The translations under genes and the position numbers were made by a program. Positions 33,015-40,744 of a stretch of 64,000 nucleotides of DNA are shown one piece after another. Position 1 is the stretch's first letter, and every line of letters begins with the position of its first letter. Source of the stretch: Nannocystis bainbridge (GTDB taxonomy: Bacteria; Myxococcota_A; Polyangia; Nannocystales; Nannocystaceae); assembly GCF_028368995.1 (NCBI RefSeq), contig NZ_JAQNDL010000001.1, positions 3,436,001 through 3,500,000 of the forward strand, written 5' to 3'. Below the pieces are notes generated by a model. The model worked only from the letters and a program-made list of their open reading frames with translations, searched no databases and was not told where the DNA came from.

Positions 33015-33867
33015 GGGAGGGTTCCTTTCACGTGAGGCGCAGCGACAGGCCAATCCTGTACGCGCGCTCGAGTGAAGATCTTGGGAGGACGGCAGGAGTA
33101 TGCAATCGCACCGAGCGACGTTAGTCGCCGTGGTGCAGCGCTGCAGCCGAGCGCGCCGGCGGTCGTCCACGTGCGCGGGTGAACACCGAAGCACGACGGA
33201 CGGGCGAGCGCCGCTGCCTGCCGCGAACGGGCGACAGGCGGGCCTCGCGGCCACTCCCACGATTTCCTGCCGATGCTGCTCCGGCGATCGAGCAGATCGC
33301 GAGCGAGCGAGCATGCCACGCGTGGCGATCGCGGAGTCACCCGCGCAGCCCGACCTGGCCCTGCGATTCAGCGGTCCTCGCCGTCGCCCGCGCCGTCCCC
33401 GGCGCAGCCCGACCCGCGGGTCTCCTGCGATTCGCCGGCTCGCCGTCGTCGCGCTCGTCGCTTGCATGCCAGGCGCCGCGCGTCATAGCTCGAAGTGTCG
33501 GACGCACGCCGGACGCGTCGGCCATGTCTCGACTGGCCGAAGCGACCGCGTACGCCCGGTCGTTCTCGTCGTGTTCCTTCGCAATGGCCGCGCCGATCTC
33601 TCGGCGGCGCGTGCCTCGCCCGACGGGGCGCTGAACGAGCGTCTCCGCCGCCTGCTGCCTGACGCACCCTCCCAGACGGCCAGGCAGACAGGCGGCGGAG
33701 ACGACCTTTTTCGTGCGCGGCAGGCCGTGCACACGCCTCTGTGCGAGAGGCCGGCCTACCGCGGGCGGGCGCTCATCGCCCCGCCTCGCTCATCCTCCGG
33801 CGCGAGGGCCCGCGCGTCGCCCGGTGCGGCGGCACCGTTCGCCACGGCATCCCTCGTCCCGGTCTGC
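33015..33867. other. Non-coding spacer between Cys-rich genes A and B
   Basis: 850 bp. It has no gene with clear support; frames on both strands are shadows of GC-rich DNA. It holds the structured 3' element 1 (33640-33703), a small hairpin GCCTCGCCCGACGGGGC at 33613-33629, and a degenerate palindrome near 33522-33540. Confidence 0.5.
33640..33703. ncRNA. Structured hairpin element 1, downstream of Cys-rich gene B
   Basis: A 15-bp perfect stem, CGTCTCCGCCGCCTG (33640-33654) with CAGGCGGCGGAGACG (33689-33703), encloses an inner 5-bp stem GCCTG/CAGGC. The loop core TGACGCACCCTCCCAGACGG recurs in elements 2 and 3. On the minus strand it lies about 165 nt after the stop of gene B, in its likely 3' UTR. 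A repeated DNA element that is not transcribed is the alternative. Confidence 0.55.
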
Positions 33868-34338
33868 TCACAGCTCCGAGAGCGCGAGCTCGAGACAGGT
33901 CGAAGTGTCGATGAAGATCGCCTGTTCGTCGAAATCGGGCCGCTGGTGGTCGAAGTCGTCGTCGTCGTCGTTCCAGCCGCCCCAGCGGGTCTTCAGGTCG
34001 CTGGGCGCGCAGAACATCGCGCCCTCGCCGTCGCACTGCGAACGGCAGGTCTGACCGGCGTCGCCGGCGTGGTCGTCGCAGGCCGCGAGGCAGCTCGGGC
34101 CGGACAGCGAGTCGCAATCGTAGGCCCGGTTGTCCTGGCCGGTCTGCACGAAGATCTGGGTCTGCGTGCACACGGCAAGCAGCAGGTCCTCGCCGATATC
34201 GCAGTTGTTACCACCGCCCCAGCACCACCCCACCGGCTCGGCGGGGATGGAGAGCGGGCGAGCCATCGACGGCGTGGCCGCGATGAACGGCAGGGCGAAC
34301 GCCAGAGCGGGGCACAGCAACAGAATCTTGCGCAACAT
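33868..34338 (-). CDS. Cys-rich secreted protein B
   Basis: 156 residues. Signal peptide MLRKILLLCPALAFALPFIAATPSMA, cleaved before RPLSIP. The Cys core runs WCW, NNC, AVC, YDC, then SCLAACDDHAGDAGQTCRSQC with a further Cys after seven residues. An acidic linker (WNDDDDDFDH) precedes the end block AIFIDTSTCLEL. It is ~60-70% like protein C by eye over signal, core and end block. AAAGGA ribosome site 8 nt before the ATG; shared promoter at 34395-34423. The role is unknown. Ten Cys in ~120 mature residues suggests a disulfide-rich extracellular protein; toxin, inhibitor or matrix component would all be guesses. Confidence 0.8.
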   Translation of the reverse strand: MLRKILLLCPALAFALPFIAATPSMARPLSIPAEPVGWCWGGGNNCDIGEDLLLAVCTQTQIFVQTGQDNRAYDCDSLSGPSCLAACDDHAGDAGQTCRSQCDGEGAMFCAPSDLKTRWGGWNDDDDDFDHQRPDFDEQAIFIDTSTCLELALSEL

Positions 34339-34394
34339 GGAGATTTCCTTTCGTTTCTCTCGGATCGCCGCGGGTTCTTCCCCGCGACGGTTGG

Positions 34395-34423
34395 AATATT
34401 CAGTGACCCCCCAACAGGCGCAA
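34395..34423 (-). promoter_or_regulatory. Promoter of Cys-rich gene B
   Basis: Read on the minus strand: TTGCGC (34423-34418), a 17-bp spacer and AATATT (34400-34395) within GAATATTCC, then a ~50-nt leader. A CCACA box lies 8 bp upstream of the -35. The same block with identical spacing precedes genes C and D. Confidence 0.6.
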
Positions 34424-35860
34424 CGGTGAATTGTGGTGAATCGCATCGCCGAGCCCGGCGCCAACTGTCCCAATGGGGGCCGCAGGGCGGCTCAGACCGG
34501 CAAATTCGCCCAAATTCGTGGTTCTGCGCGGAGCTACGGCGCCAGCGGCGATCCTGATGATTCACCGACCGATCGTCACCGCAATTCGCCGTCGCCCGCC
34601 GCGCTCTGCATTGCTCATAGCATCCTCGCGGGCCTGACGAGGCCGGCGCGTCTCGGCGCAATCCTACAAGTGCATATCATCATTGATGAAGCGACGCGGC
34701 CGCGGCGACCTACAGGAGGGCGCCGCGCACCGATCGGCGGACGAAGGCTCGCGGCAGCGACCAATGTTATACATGGCATGCTATCGCATGACAAGTCGCA
34801 GCGAATGCCACGTGTCCCTGCGGCCGCCCGAGCCCGCGACCGGGCCGCCCGCCTCACTGCGTCGATGATGCTTTTTAAAAGGGGGGACATGCCCGATGAG
34901 ACACCATGACGATTCGCGCCGCGAGCCGGCCCCGCCGTCCCGCAGCGACGCAGAGTCGGCCGCGCTCCCCCGCTCCTCGGCGCTGCCCGCCCGCCCGTCC
35001 GGCCGCAGCTCCGGCCGGGCGCGACGAACGGAGCCACGACGGGGATGCAGCTCCGCCACGCCGGTGCTCTGCTGGAGAGCCGCGCCCGAGCTTGCCGATC
35101 CCGCAGAGGCTGCGACCAGGCGCCGCTCCGACGACCTCCGAGCGCGGCACCGTCGCCGCGGACCTGCGCTTCACCGCGGCGCGTCGTCCGACCCGCCGAT
35201 GGCGCCACGAGGATCCGAGCCGGGACGCCGGGGCAGATCGCCGCCACGTCGAAGCTCGCGCCCCCGGACGCGATGCGGGTGCCGCGAACGCAAAGCATCG
35301 CTCGCGGCGCCCCCCGGAGCCGGTTGCGCTCCGCGTCGCAGCGACCCGAGCGATGCCCTCTTTCGCGGTGCTCCGCCCTCGTCCCCCCGGGAGCTTGCAC
35401 CCCGGTGGTGAAGACGTATAGCAAGGAGGTGTCGGATACACGCCTCCTCGCGGAGACCCACGGCTCCTCGGCCCGCACACCGGCGAGCCCTGTCGTCACC
35501 GCCCGAGCGACCGACACCCTCTACGAGCATTCAATTTTTTCTGACTGACCAATAGCAGCAGCATTTGGGCAGCGTCGAACTCTCGGCGACGCGTGCCTCG
35601 CCCGGCGGGGCGACCGCGAGCGTCTCCGCCGCCTGCTCCCTGACGCACCCTCCCAGACGGCCAGGCGAGACAGGCGGCGGAGACGACCCTTCTTCAATTT
35701 CGGCGGGCCGATGCACAGGCCTCTGCGCGCTGCAGAGGCGGCCCGCCGCGGCCGGGGCTGTCAGCCCCGCGCCCCTTCGTCGCGCCTTGGCGCCCCGATC
35801 GTCTGCAACCCCCGGCGCGGCGACGCCGAGCGCGGCAGCTTCGATGGGGCCCGCGCGCGT
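34424..35860. other. 1.4-kb non-coding spacer between genes B and C
   Basis: No convincing gene. It contains the upstream part of cassette B (a block near 34590-34620 ending CATTGCTCATA, and GCGACGCGGCCGCGGCG at 34690-34706), a palindrome copy at 34877-34905 preceded by CTTTTTAAAAG, and structured element 2. Confidence 0.5.
35621..35685. ncRNA. Structured hairpin element 2, downstream of Cys-rich gene C
   Basis: The same 15-bp outer stem as element 1 (35621-35635 with 35671-35685), inner stem CCTG/CAGG, and the constant loop TGACGCACCCTCCCAGACGG. It lies about 175 nt after the stop of gene C. A flanking hairpin GCCTCGCCCGGCGGGGC at 35594-35610 is also shared with element 1. Confidence 0.55.
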
Positions 35861-36325
35861 TCACCGTTGGTCGAGGTTGAGCTCGAGGCAGGTCTCGGTG
35901 TTGATGAAGATCATGTCGTCCTGATCCTGGTGGTGGTTGTCGTCGTCGTCGTCGTCGTCGTCCCAGCCGCCCCAGCGCGCCTTGAGGTCGCCGGGCGCGC
36001 AGAACAGCGCGCCGTCGCCGTCGCAGTGGCTGCGGCAGGTCTCGCCGGCGTCACCGGCCGCGGCGCAGCTGGCGAGGCAGGTCGGACCGGTCAGCGTGTC
36101 GCACTCGTAAGCGCGGTTGTCCTGGCCGGTCTGGACGAAGATCTGGGTCTGCACGCACACCGCGAGCACCAGGTCGTCGTCGAAATCTCCGCAGTCGTTG
36201 CCGCCCCAGCACCACTCCGCCGGCTGGGCGGGGATCGAAAGCGGGCGCGCCATCGAGGTCCCGGCCGCGACGAGCGGCAAGGCGAACGCGAGAACGGGGC
36301 AGAGCATCAAGATCTTGCGAAACAT
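35861..36325 (-). CDS. Cys-rich secreted protein C
   Basis: 154 residues. Signal peptide MFRKILMLCPVLAFALPLVAAGTSMA, then RPLSIPAQPAEWCW. Cys core TCLASCAAAGDAGETCRSHC plus Cys after seven residues; linker of eight Asp followed by NHHQDQDD; end block MIFINTETCLEL. It is the closest relative of protein B: the segment VCVQTQIFVQTGQDNRAYECD is nearly unchanged. An AGGAGGAG ribosome site lies before the ATG. The Asp/His linker could bind divalent metal, but this is only composition. Promoter at 36391-36419. Confidence 0.8.
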   Translation of the reverse strand: MFRKILMLCPVLAFALPLVAAGTSMARPLSIPAQPAEWCWGGNDCGDFDDDLVLAVCVQTQIFVQTGQDNRAYECDTLTGPTCLASCAAAGDAGETCRSHCDGDGALFCAPGDLKARWGGWDDDDDDDDNHHQDQDDMIFINTETCLELNLDQR

Positions 36326-36390
36326 GGGAGTCCTCCTCCTGTCGGTCTCAGCGCGCTTCACGAGCACATTCCCGTGGCGCGTCGATGGGG

Positions 36391-36419
36391 AATATTCGGT
36401 GTCCCCGCGCGCCGGGCAA
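36391..36419 (-). promoter_or_regulatory. Promoter of Cys-rich gene C
   Basis: Minus strand: TTGCCC (36419-36414), 17-bp spacer, AATATT (36396-36391) in GAATATTCC, and CCACA 8 bp upstream of the -35, exactly as for gene B. Confidence 0.6.
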
Positions 36420-37174
36420 TGCGGAGCTGTGGTGAGTCGCATCGTCAGCCGCGATCGGGTTCGCCTGTTTCTTCTGACAGAGGGCAGCAGAGGCCCCAAC
36501 GCGGGACGATCTGGCAAATTTACCCGCCCATCGGCGCCCGCGGCGAAATCTCGACGGAATCATCGCGGGATGCGACGCCGCCCGCCGCGCGAGCGACGAA
36601 TCATCGGACTTCGCGCCCTGCGGCGATTTCGACGCCTCACGCAATTGTCCGTCATCGTTGACGATGCGACGCGGCCGCGGCGGCGCGCCCGGAGGCTGCC
36701 GCGCACGGCGATCGCGGGGCGACCCCGGCGGCGACGCTGGGTTCCGGCCGTCTCGCGTCGCAGGTGGCATTCACGACGACATTCGTGGCATTCTCGGGCC
36801 GCGGTCGTCGCCTTTGAAGCTTTCACCCGCGCCCGGGCCGCCCGCCGCTGCGCCCGGCTGGCCTGATGCTCCCGGCGCCACGCGCCGAATCATCGCCCGG
36901 CTCGCCGCCCCGTTCAATCATCGGTGCGAGCCATCAGCGACCGTGCTGTATGATCGGCGGGAAGGCCCCAATCTTCGAAATCGATTCGCACCGCGAAAAT
37001 GGCTCCGCCGCCCGTTCTGACGCACCCCTCCCAGGACGGCCAGAACGGACGGCGGAGTAGCCGGCGGATTGCGAGGCGCCCGCGTCGAGGCGGGCTCGTC
37101 GCGTGCCCGATCGGTCCGTCATGGCCCGACGCGGCGGCGTCAGGCGGGCAGGAGCCGATCAGGCCCGCAGGTGC
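36420..37174. other. Non-coding spacer between genes C and D
   Basis: 750 bp with no supported gene. It has the cassette-upstream block GATGCGACGCGGCCGCGGCGG at 36661-36681 (repeated before B and D) and structured element 3 at 37003-37057. Confidence 0.5.
37003..37057. ncRNA. Structured hairpin element 3, downstream of Cys-rich gene D
   Basis: CTCCGCCG (37003-37010) pairs with CGGCGGAG (37050-37057), and CGTTCTG (37013-37019) with CAGAACG (37041-37047), around the constant loop ACGCACCCCTCCCAGGACGGC. The inner stem sequence differs from elements 1 and 2, but pairing is kept. It lies about 120 nt after the stop of gene D. Confidence 0.55.
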
Positions 37175-37690
37175 TCACCCCTGCAGGTCGAGCTGCAGAC
37201 AGGTCGAGGTGTCGATGAAGATGAGCTCTTCGTCGATGTCGCCGATGCCGGGACGGTCGTCCCACGGGCCGATGCCGGGGCGGTTGCCGCCCCACGGGCC
37301 GAAGCCGCCCCAGCCGCCCAGGCCGCCCCAGCGGGCCGTGAGCTCGCTCGGCGCGCAGAACAGGGCACCGCCGTCGTCACACTGGCTGCGGCACGTGTCG
37401 CCCTCGATCTCGTCGGCGCATTGCGCGAGACAGAACGGGCCGGTCAGGGTGTCGCAATCGTAGGCGCGGTTGTTGGAGCCGGTGCCGACGAAGATCTGGG
37501 TCTGCGTGCATACCTGCAGCAGCAGGGCGCTGTCGAGGCCCTGGTTCCACGCGCCCTGGTCCGGGCGGCTGGGACCGAACTGACCCCCGCCCTGGGCCGG
37601 CTCCGAGGGGGCGACCAGCGGGCGCGCCATGGCCGGAGTGACCGCGAGGGACGACAGGACCGAACAAACCATCAGGATATTGCGAATCAT
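37175..37690 (-). CDS. Cys-rich secreted protein D
   Basis: 171 residues. Signal peptide MIRNILMVCSVLSSLAVTPAMA, then RPLVAPSEP. An N-terminal Gly/Gln/Pro stretch replaces the first two Cys of B and C. The core FCLAQCADEIEGDTCRSQC with Cys after seven residues is intact; the linker is aromatic and Gly-rich (GGLGGWGGFGPWGGNRPGIG) where B and C have Asp. End block LIFIDTSTCLQLDL. GAAAGGAA ribosome site; promoter 37758-37786. Same scaffold, different linker: this supports linker swapping within the family. Function unknown. Confidence 0.8.
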   Translation of the reverse strand: MIRNILMVCSVLSSLAVTPAMARPLVAPSEPAQGGGQFGPSRPDQGAWNQGLDSALLLQVCTQTQIFVGTGSNNRAYDCDTLTGPFCLAQCADEIEGDTCRSQCDDGGALFCAPSELTARWGGLGGWGGFGPWGGNRPGIGPWDDRPGIGDIDEELIFIDTSTCLQLDLQG

Positions 37691-37757
37691 TGGGGAGTTC
37701 CTTTCTTCTCTGCTCTCGGGCGCGACGTGGGAGGATTCCCCCGTCGTGCTGTGTAGG

Positions 37758-37786
37758 AATATTCAGCCGCCCCAGAACGTGGGCAA
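37758..37786 (-). promoter_or_regulatory. Promoter of Cys-rich gene D
   Basis: Minus strand: TTGCCC (37786-37781), 17-bp spacer, AATATT (37763-37758) in GAATATTCC, with CCACA upstream at the same distance as for B and C. Confidence 0.6.
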
Positions 37787-38852
37787 TGTCGAGTTGTGGC
37801 CCGGCGCATACCCGACGTCCCGCCAAACTGCCGGCGACGCGGGATTGCGGCGGCGCAGACCCGCGAATTCGCGGCCGCGTCGAGCCCCGGCCGGAACGCG
37901 GCGGGAGCGGCGTCGGCGGCCGTTTGGCGGTGTTCGTGGGCAAATATCGCCGCCGCCCGCCGCGCTCCTACATTGCTCATACCGTGTCACCCCGATCCGG
38001 CAATATCGAGGCCGCCGACCCGCTCGCACAAACAGGTATCTTCATTGACTGTGCGGCGCGGTCGCGGCGGCCTGCGGAGGGCTCCGCGCACCCACGAGTG
38101 GATTCCGCCCGCCAATAGGGCCTTCTAAAGGGTGGATATGCCATTCAACCATACAAGTCGCGTCTATCATGACACCGTTGATTTACACCACTGTGGCCGG
38201 GCCGCGCGCGAGCCATCATCACACATGTCCCAAGGGACATTTCATTTTTAAAGAGAAGGGGTGCGCTCGGCGGCGCGGCCACGGCGGTACGAGGCTGTCG
38301 GCGCGACGCTCGACGCGCTCGCGGCGGCTCCGCCCACTCGTTTCACTGGCTCATGCGCGCCCGCTCTGCGCATCGGTGCAGGGCCTCGCAGCGGCTCGGA
38401 CGGACAGGCGCTCGCGTCGTTCGCCCGCGTCATCTGCCCGCGGGGTGGCTCGCCGCTCCGGCCCCGCTGGGGCCCTCGCCGACGCGCACGCTGGCTCTGG
38501 CCGCGCCTCGGCCTCGGCGCACCCGGCAACCATCCTCCGGGCACATCGCCGCCCGGCGCCGCGAGGCCGACGACCGCCTCGCGCCCACCCGCACATGCCC
38601 CTTCGTGCATGTCCGAAAGAACATGCGCACCTAGCGCGGCAGGACTCGCTCGCTCGCCGGGCTCGCCGTCCGCGAACAAGGCCGCCTGGTCGTCCGTGGC
38701 CCGGCGCCCCCGACCGTTCCTCGCTCCTCGGCCGCTTCACGGGCTCTGGCTCGCCAGGCAAATCCCTTCGATGAAACTTGGGGGCCTTCGCCCACTGGCG
38801 CGCGTCCGCCACCCCGCCCATAGTTCCGCCCGCTCCAACAAGGACGATACCG
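37787..38852. other. 1.07-kb non-coding spacer between gene D and dps
   Basis: No gene could be supported. It holds the cassette-upstream blocks of D (37940-37980 ending CATTGCTCATA, and 38043-38075), and palindrome copies at 38223-38254 (ACATGTCCCAAGGGACATTT) and 38592-38632. Confidence 0.5.
38592..38632. repeat. ACATGTCC-family tandem repeats upstream of dps
   Basis: ACATGCCCCTTCGTGCATGT is followed by CCGAAAGAACATGCGC: two overlapping degenerate palindromes. Confidence 0.5.
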
Positions 38853-39329
38853 ATGTACGCCAGCCCGAGCCACCTGCCCCAAGAAGCACGTCAGAAGATC
38901 GCCGCTGCCCTCCAGGCGGTGCTTGACGATGGCCTCGACCTGCACAGCCAGATCAAGGTCGCCCACTGGAACATCAAGGGCATGCACTTCGCGTCGCTGC
39001 ACCCGCTGTTCGAGACCTTCGCGGTCAGCCTCGCCAACCACAACGACATCGTCGCCGAGCGCGCGGTCACCCTCGGCGCGCAGATCTTCGGCACCGCCCG
39101 CCACGTCGCCAAGAGCTCGCGCCTGCCCGAGTACCCGCAGGACACCACCCGCGACCTCGACCACGTGCGCCTGCTCGCCGAGCGCATCGAGACTTATTTG
39201 TCCGGCCTACAGGGCGCGCGCAAGATCGGCGACCAGCAGCAAGACGTCGACACCGTCGACATGCTGACGGCGATCATCAGCGAGTTCGAGAAGCACGGGT
39301 GGTTCCTCCGCGCCCACCTCGACCGCTGA
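38853..39329 (+). CDS. dps: Dps-family ferritin-like DNA-protection protein
   Basis: 158 residues, one Dps domain. KVAHWNIKGMHFASLHPLFETF carries the conserved His/Trp start of the ferroxidase site, and NHNDIVAERAVTLGAQ matches the usual D-x3-ER-x4-G motif. DMLTAIISEFEKHGWFLRAHL is the last helix. Dps dodecamers oxidise ferrous iron with peroxide, store it and shield DNA. The N-terminus is short, without the Lys-rich tail that gives DNA binding in E. coli. An AGGA ribosome site is upstream of ATG 38853; a more upstream in-frame ATG (38778) adds unrelated residues. Confidence 0.92.
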   Translation: MYASPSHLPQEARQKIAAALQAVLDDGLDLHSQIKVAHWNIKGMHFASLHPLFETFAVSLANHNDIVAERAVTLGAQIFGTARHVAKSSRLPEYPQDTTRDLDHVRLLAERIETYLSGLQGARKIGDQQQDVDTVDMLTAIISEFEKHGWFLRAHLDR

Positions 39330-39342
39330 GCATTGCGTGACC

Positions 39343-39395
39343 GTCGCCGGCGCTCCCTCGCCGGCGACCAGCGACGCCGGTCCTGCGGCGTCGCT
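39343..39395. terminator. Two perfect 10-bp hairpins between convergent genes
   Basis: GTCGCCGGCG-CTCCCT-CGCCGGCGAC (39343-39368) and AGCGACGCCG-GTCCTG-CGGCGTCGCT (39370-39395) lie back to back between the dps stop and the lipoprotein stop. No T tract, so likely a bidirectional, GC-type terminator. Confidence 0.65.
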
Positions 39396-39411
39396 CGCCT
39401 CGGCGGCCCTG

Positions 39412-40062
39412 CTACTCGGTGCCGCCGATCTCGATGTTGTACTTCACCGTCATCGGCGGCCCGTTGTAGGTCGGGAACTGGTGATTGGCGATCGCCTTGC
39501 GCACGCACGGGACGATGCCGAACACCTGCAGGTCGGCGCCCGCGGTGACCGACACGGCGTCGGCACGACCTGTCTTTCCGACCAGGCTGATGATGAGGTC
39601 GAGGCGACCGCCCTTGAGGCTGCCGCCGCTGTAACAGGCGGCCACCGCCAGACACTCGTTGATCGCGTACTCGACCTCGCGCATGTTGGCGTTGAGCACC
39701 GGCTCGTTGAGCTGCTCGTCGCCGGCGCTCCAGTCGAGCGTGCGGGTGCGGTTGGGGTCGAACTGCGGGATCGACTTGTCGTCGACGGGGACGAATTTCT
39801 TCGGCAGATGGTTGCGATCGAGGGTGCACTCGCCCCACGAGGTGATCGGCGGCCGCATCGGCACCTCCTCCTCGATGACGGCCTGCGAGGTGCAGATGTC
39901 CTGCGAATAATCGACGACGCACGCCTTGCCGTCGCAGCGGGTCCCGCGGCCGCACATCCCGCCGCATTCGCCCGCGGGCGCCTGCGAATCGCCGTTCTTC
40001 TTGCAAGCCACCGGCGCCAGCGAGAGGCCGGCGAGACCGGCCACGATCAGGGTCGTACGCAT
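39412..40062 (-). CDS. Lipoprotein with TonB/AgmX-like C-terminal domain
   Basis: 216 residues. Signal MRTTLIVAGLAGLSLAPVAC, lipobox PVAC. A short Cys-rich stretch follows (ECGGMCGRGTRCDGKAC). The C-terminal ~90 residues (REVEYAINECLAVAACYSGGSLKGGRLDLIISLVGKTGRADAV, FGIVPCVRKAIANHQFPTYNG) resemble the AgmX/PglI C-terminal or TonB-like fold that myxobacterial proteins carry in motility and envelope complexes. No TonB transmembrane helix is present, so it is not itself an energiser. The rest of the frame (5' to 40191) lacks a signal and was left out. Confidence 0.72.
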   Translation of the reverse strand: MRTTLIVAGLAGLSLAPVACKKNGDSQAPAGECGGMCGRGTRCDGKACVVDYSQDICTSQAVIEEEVPMRPPITSWGECTLDRNHLPKKFVPVDDKSIPQFDPNRTRTLDWSAGDEQLNEPVLNANMREVEYAINECLAVAACYSGGSLKGGRLDLIISLVGKTGRADAVSVTAGADLQVFGIVPCVRKAIANHQFPTYNGPPMTVKYNIEIGGTE

Positions 40063-40744
40063 CGCCGGGGAGCGTATCACCGTCGGCCTCGCCCGCGGTG
40101 TCGCCCGCTCCACCCGACTATTTTCGCGCCGTGGGCCGGTCTGCTCGTTGGGACAGGTCCACCGCCGCCCACACGCGGACCGCCGCATCAACCTTTAAAA
40201 ACCCGTCGGAGAGATGCGAGCTGCCCGCGCGACCGGAAGAACCCGGGGCGGGGAACCTGCGGAGATCGGCGCACGCAGGCTGGCCGGAGCTCGGAGAGAC
40301 CGGCCGACCCTTCGATCCGCGACGCGAGCCCGAGGCGAGCCCTCCCGGAGTCGCCCCATAGGCAGGCGCTCGGAGCGGTGAGCGACTGTGTTCTGAGCCT
40401 TCGCGGCCGGCGTGCTACGGCGTCCCCGGGCCGAGTCCTCGCAGAGGCGGTCGCGACGAAGTTCTCGAGCGAGTGGGGCCACGGCGCCCGGCCGTCGCAG
40501 CAAACGCGGCGCGAAAGAGGCAGCGCATCCCCGCGACCATTCGGGCCCGGTTCTCGGCGAGCGACCGCCGAGACGACCTCCTGTCAGCTTTCGCTGGCTC
40601 GCTCCGCGCCTCGCCGCGAGGAGGCGATCGTCACCGAGCGGCGCCGGCGAAAATCAGCGCGCGCGCTCGGAGTCGGAGACCGGCGGTTGTCGTACACCGC
40701 CGCATAGGCCCGACGATCGCGAGTCGCCTCGCCTCGCCTCTGGC
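40063..40744. other. Non-coding spacer
   Basis: 680 bp between the lipoprotein start and the 3' end of the dehydrogenase gene. Only overlapping low-support frames are seen; one degenerate palindrome copy (GGGACAGGTCC) at 40150-40160. Confidence 0.45.

Noticed and set aside
34875..35548. Several overlapping 120-200-residue frames on both strands between Cys-rich genes B and C
   Set aside because: All are Arg/Ala/Pro-rich shadows with no start signal, and they overlap each other on both strands.
33640..37057. Hairpin elements considered as retron msr/msd or group II intron parts
   Set aside because: No reverse transcriptase gene is near, and the flanking a1/a2-type repeats or domain V were not seen.
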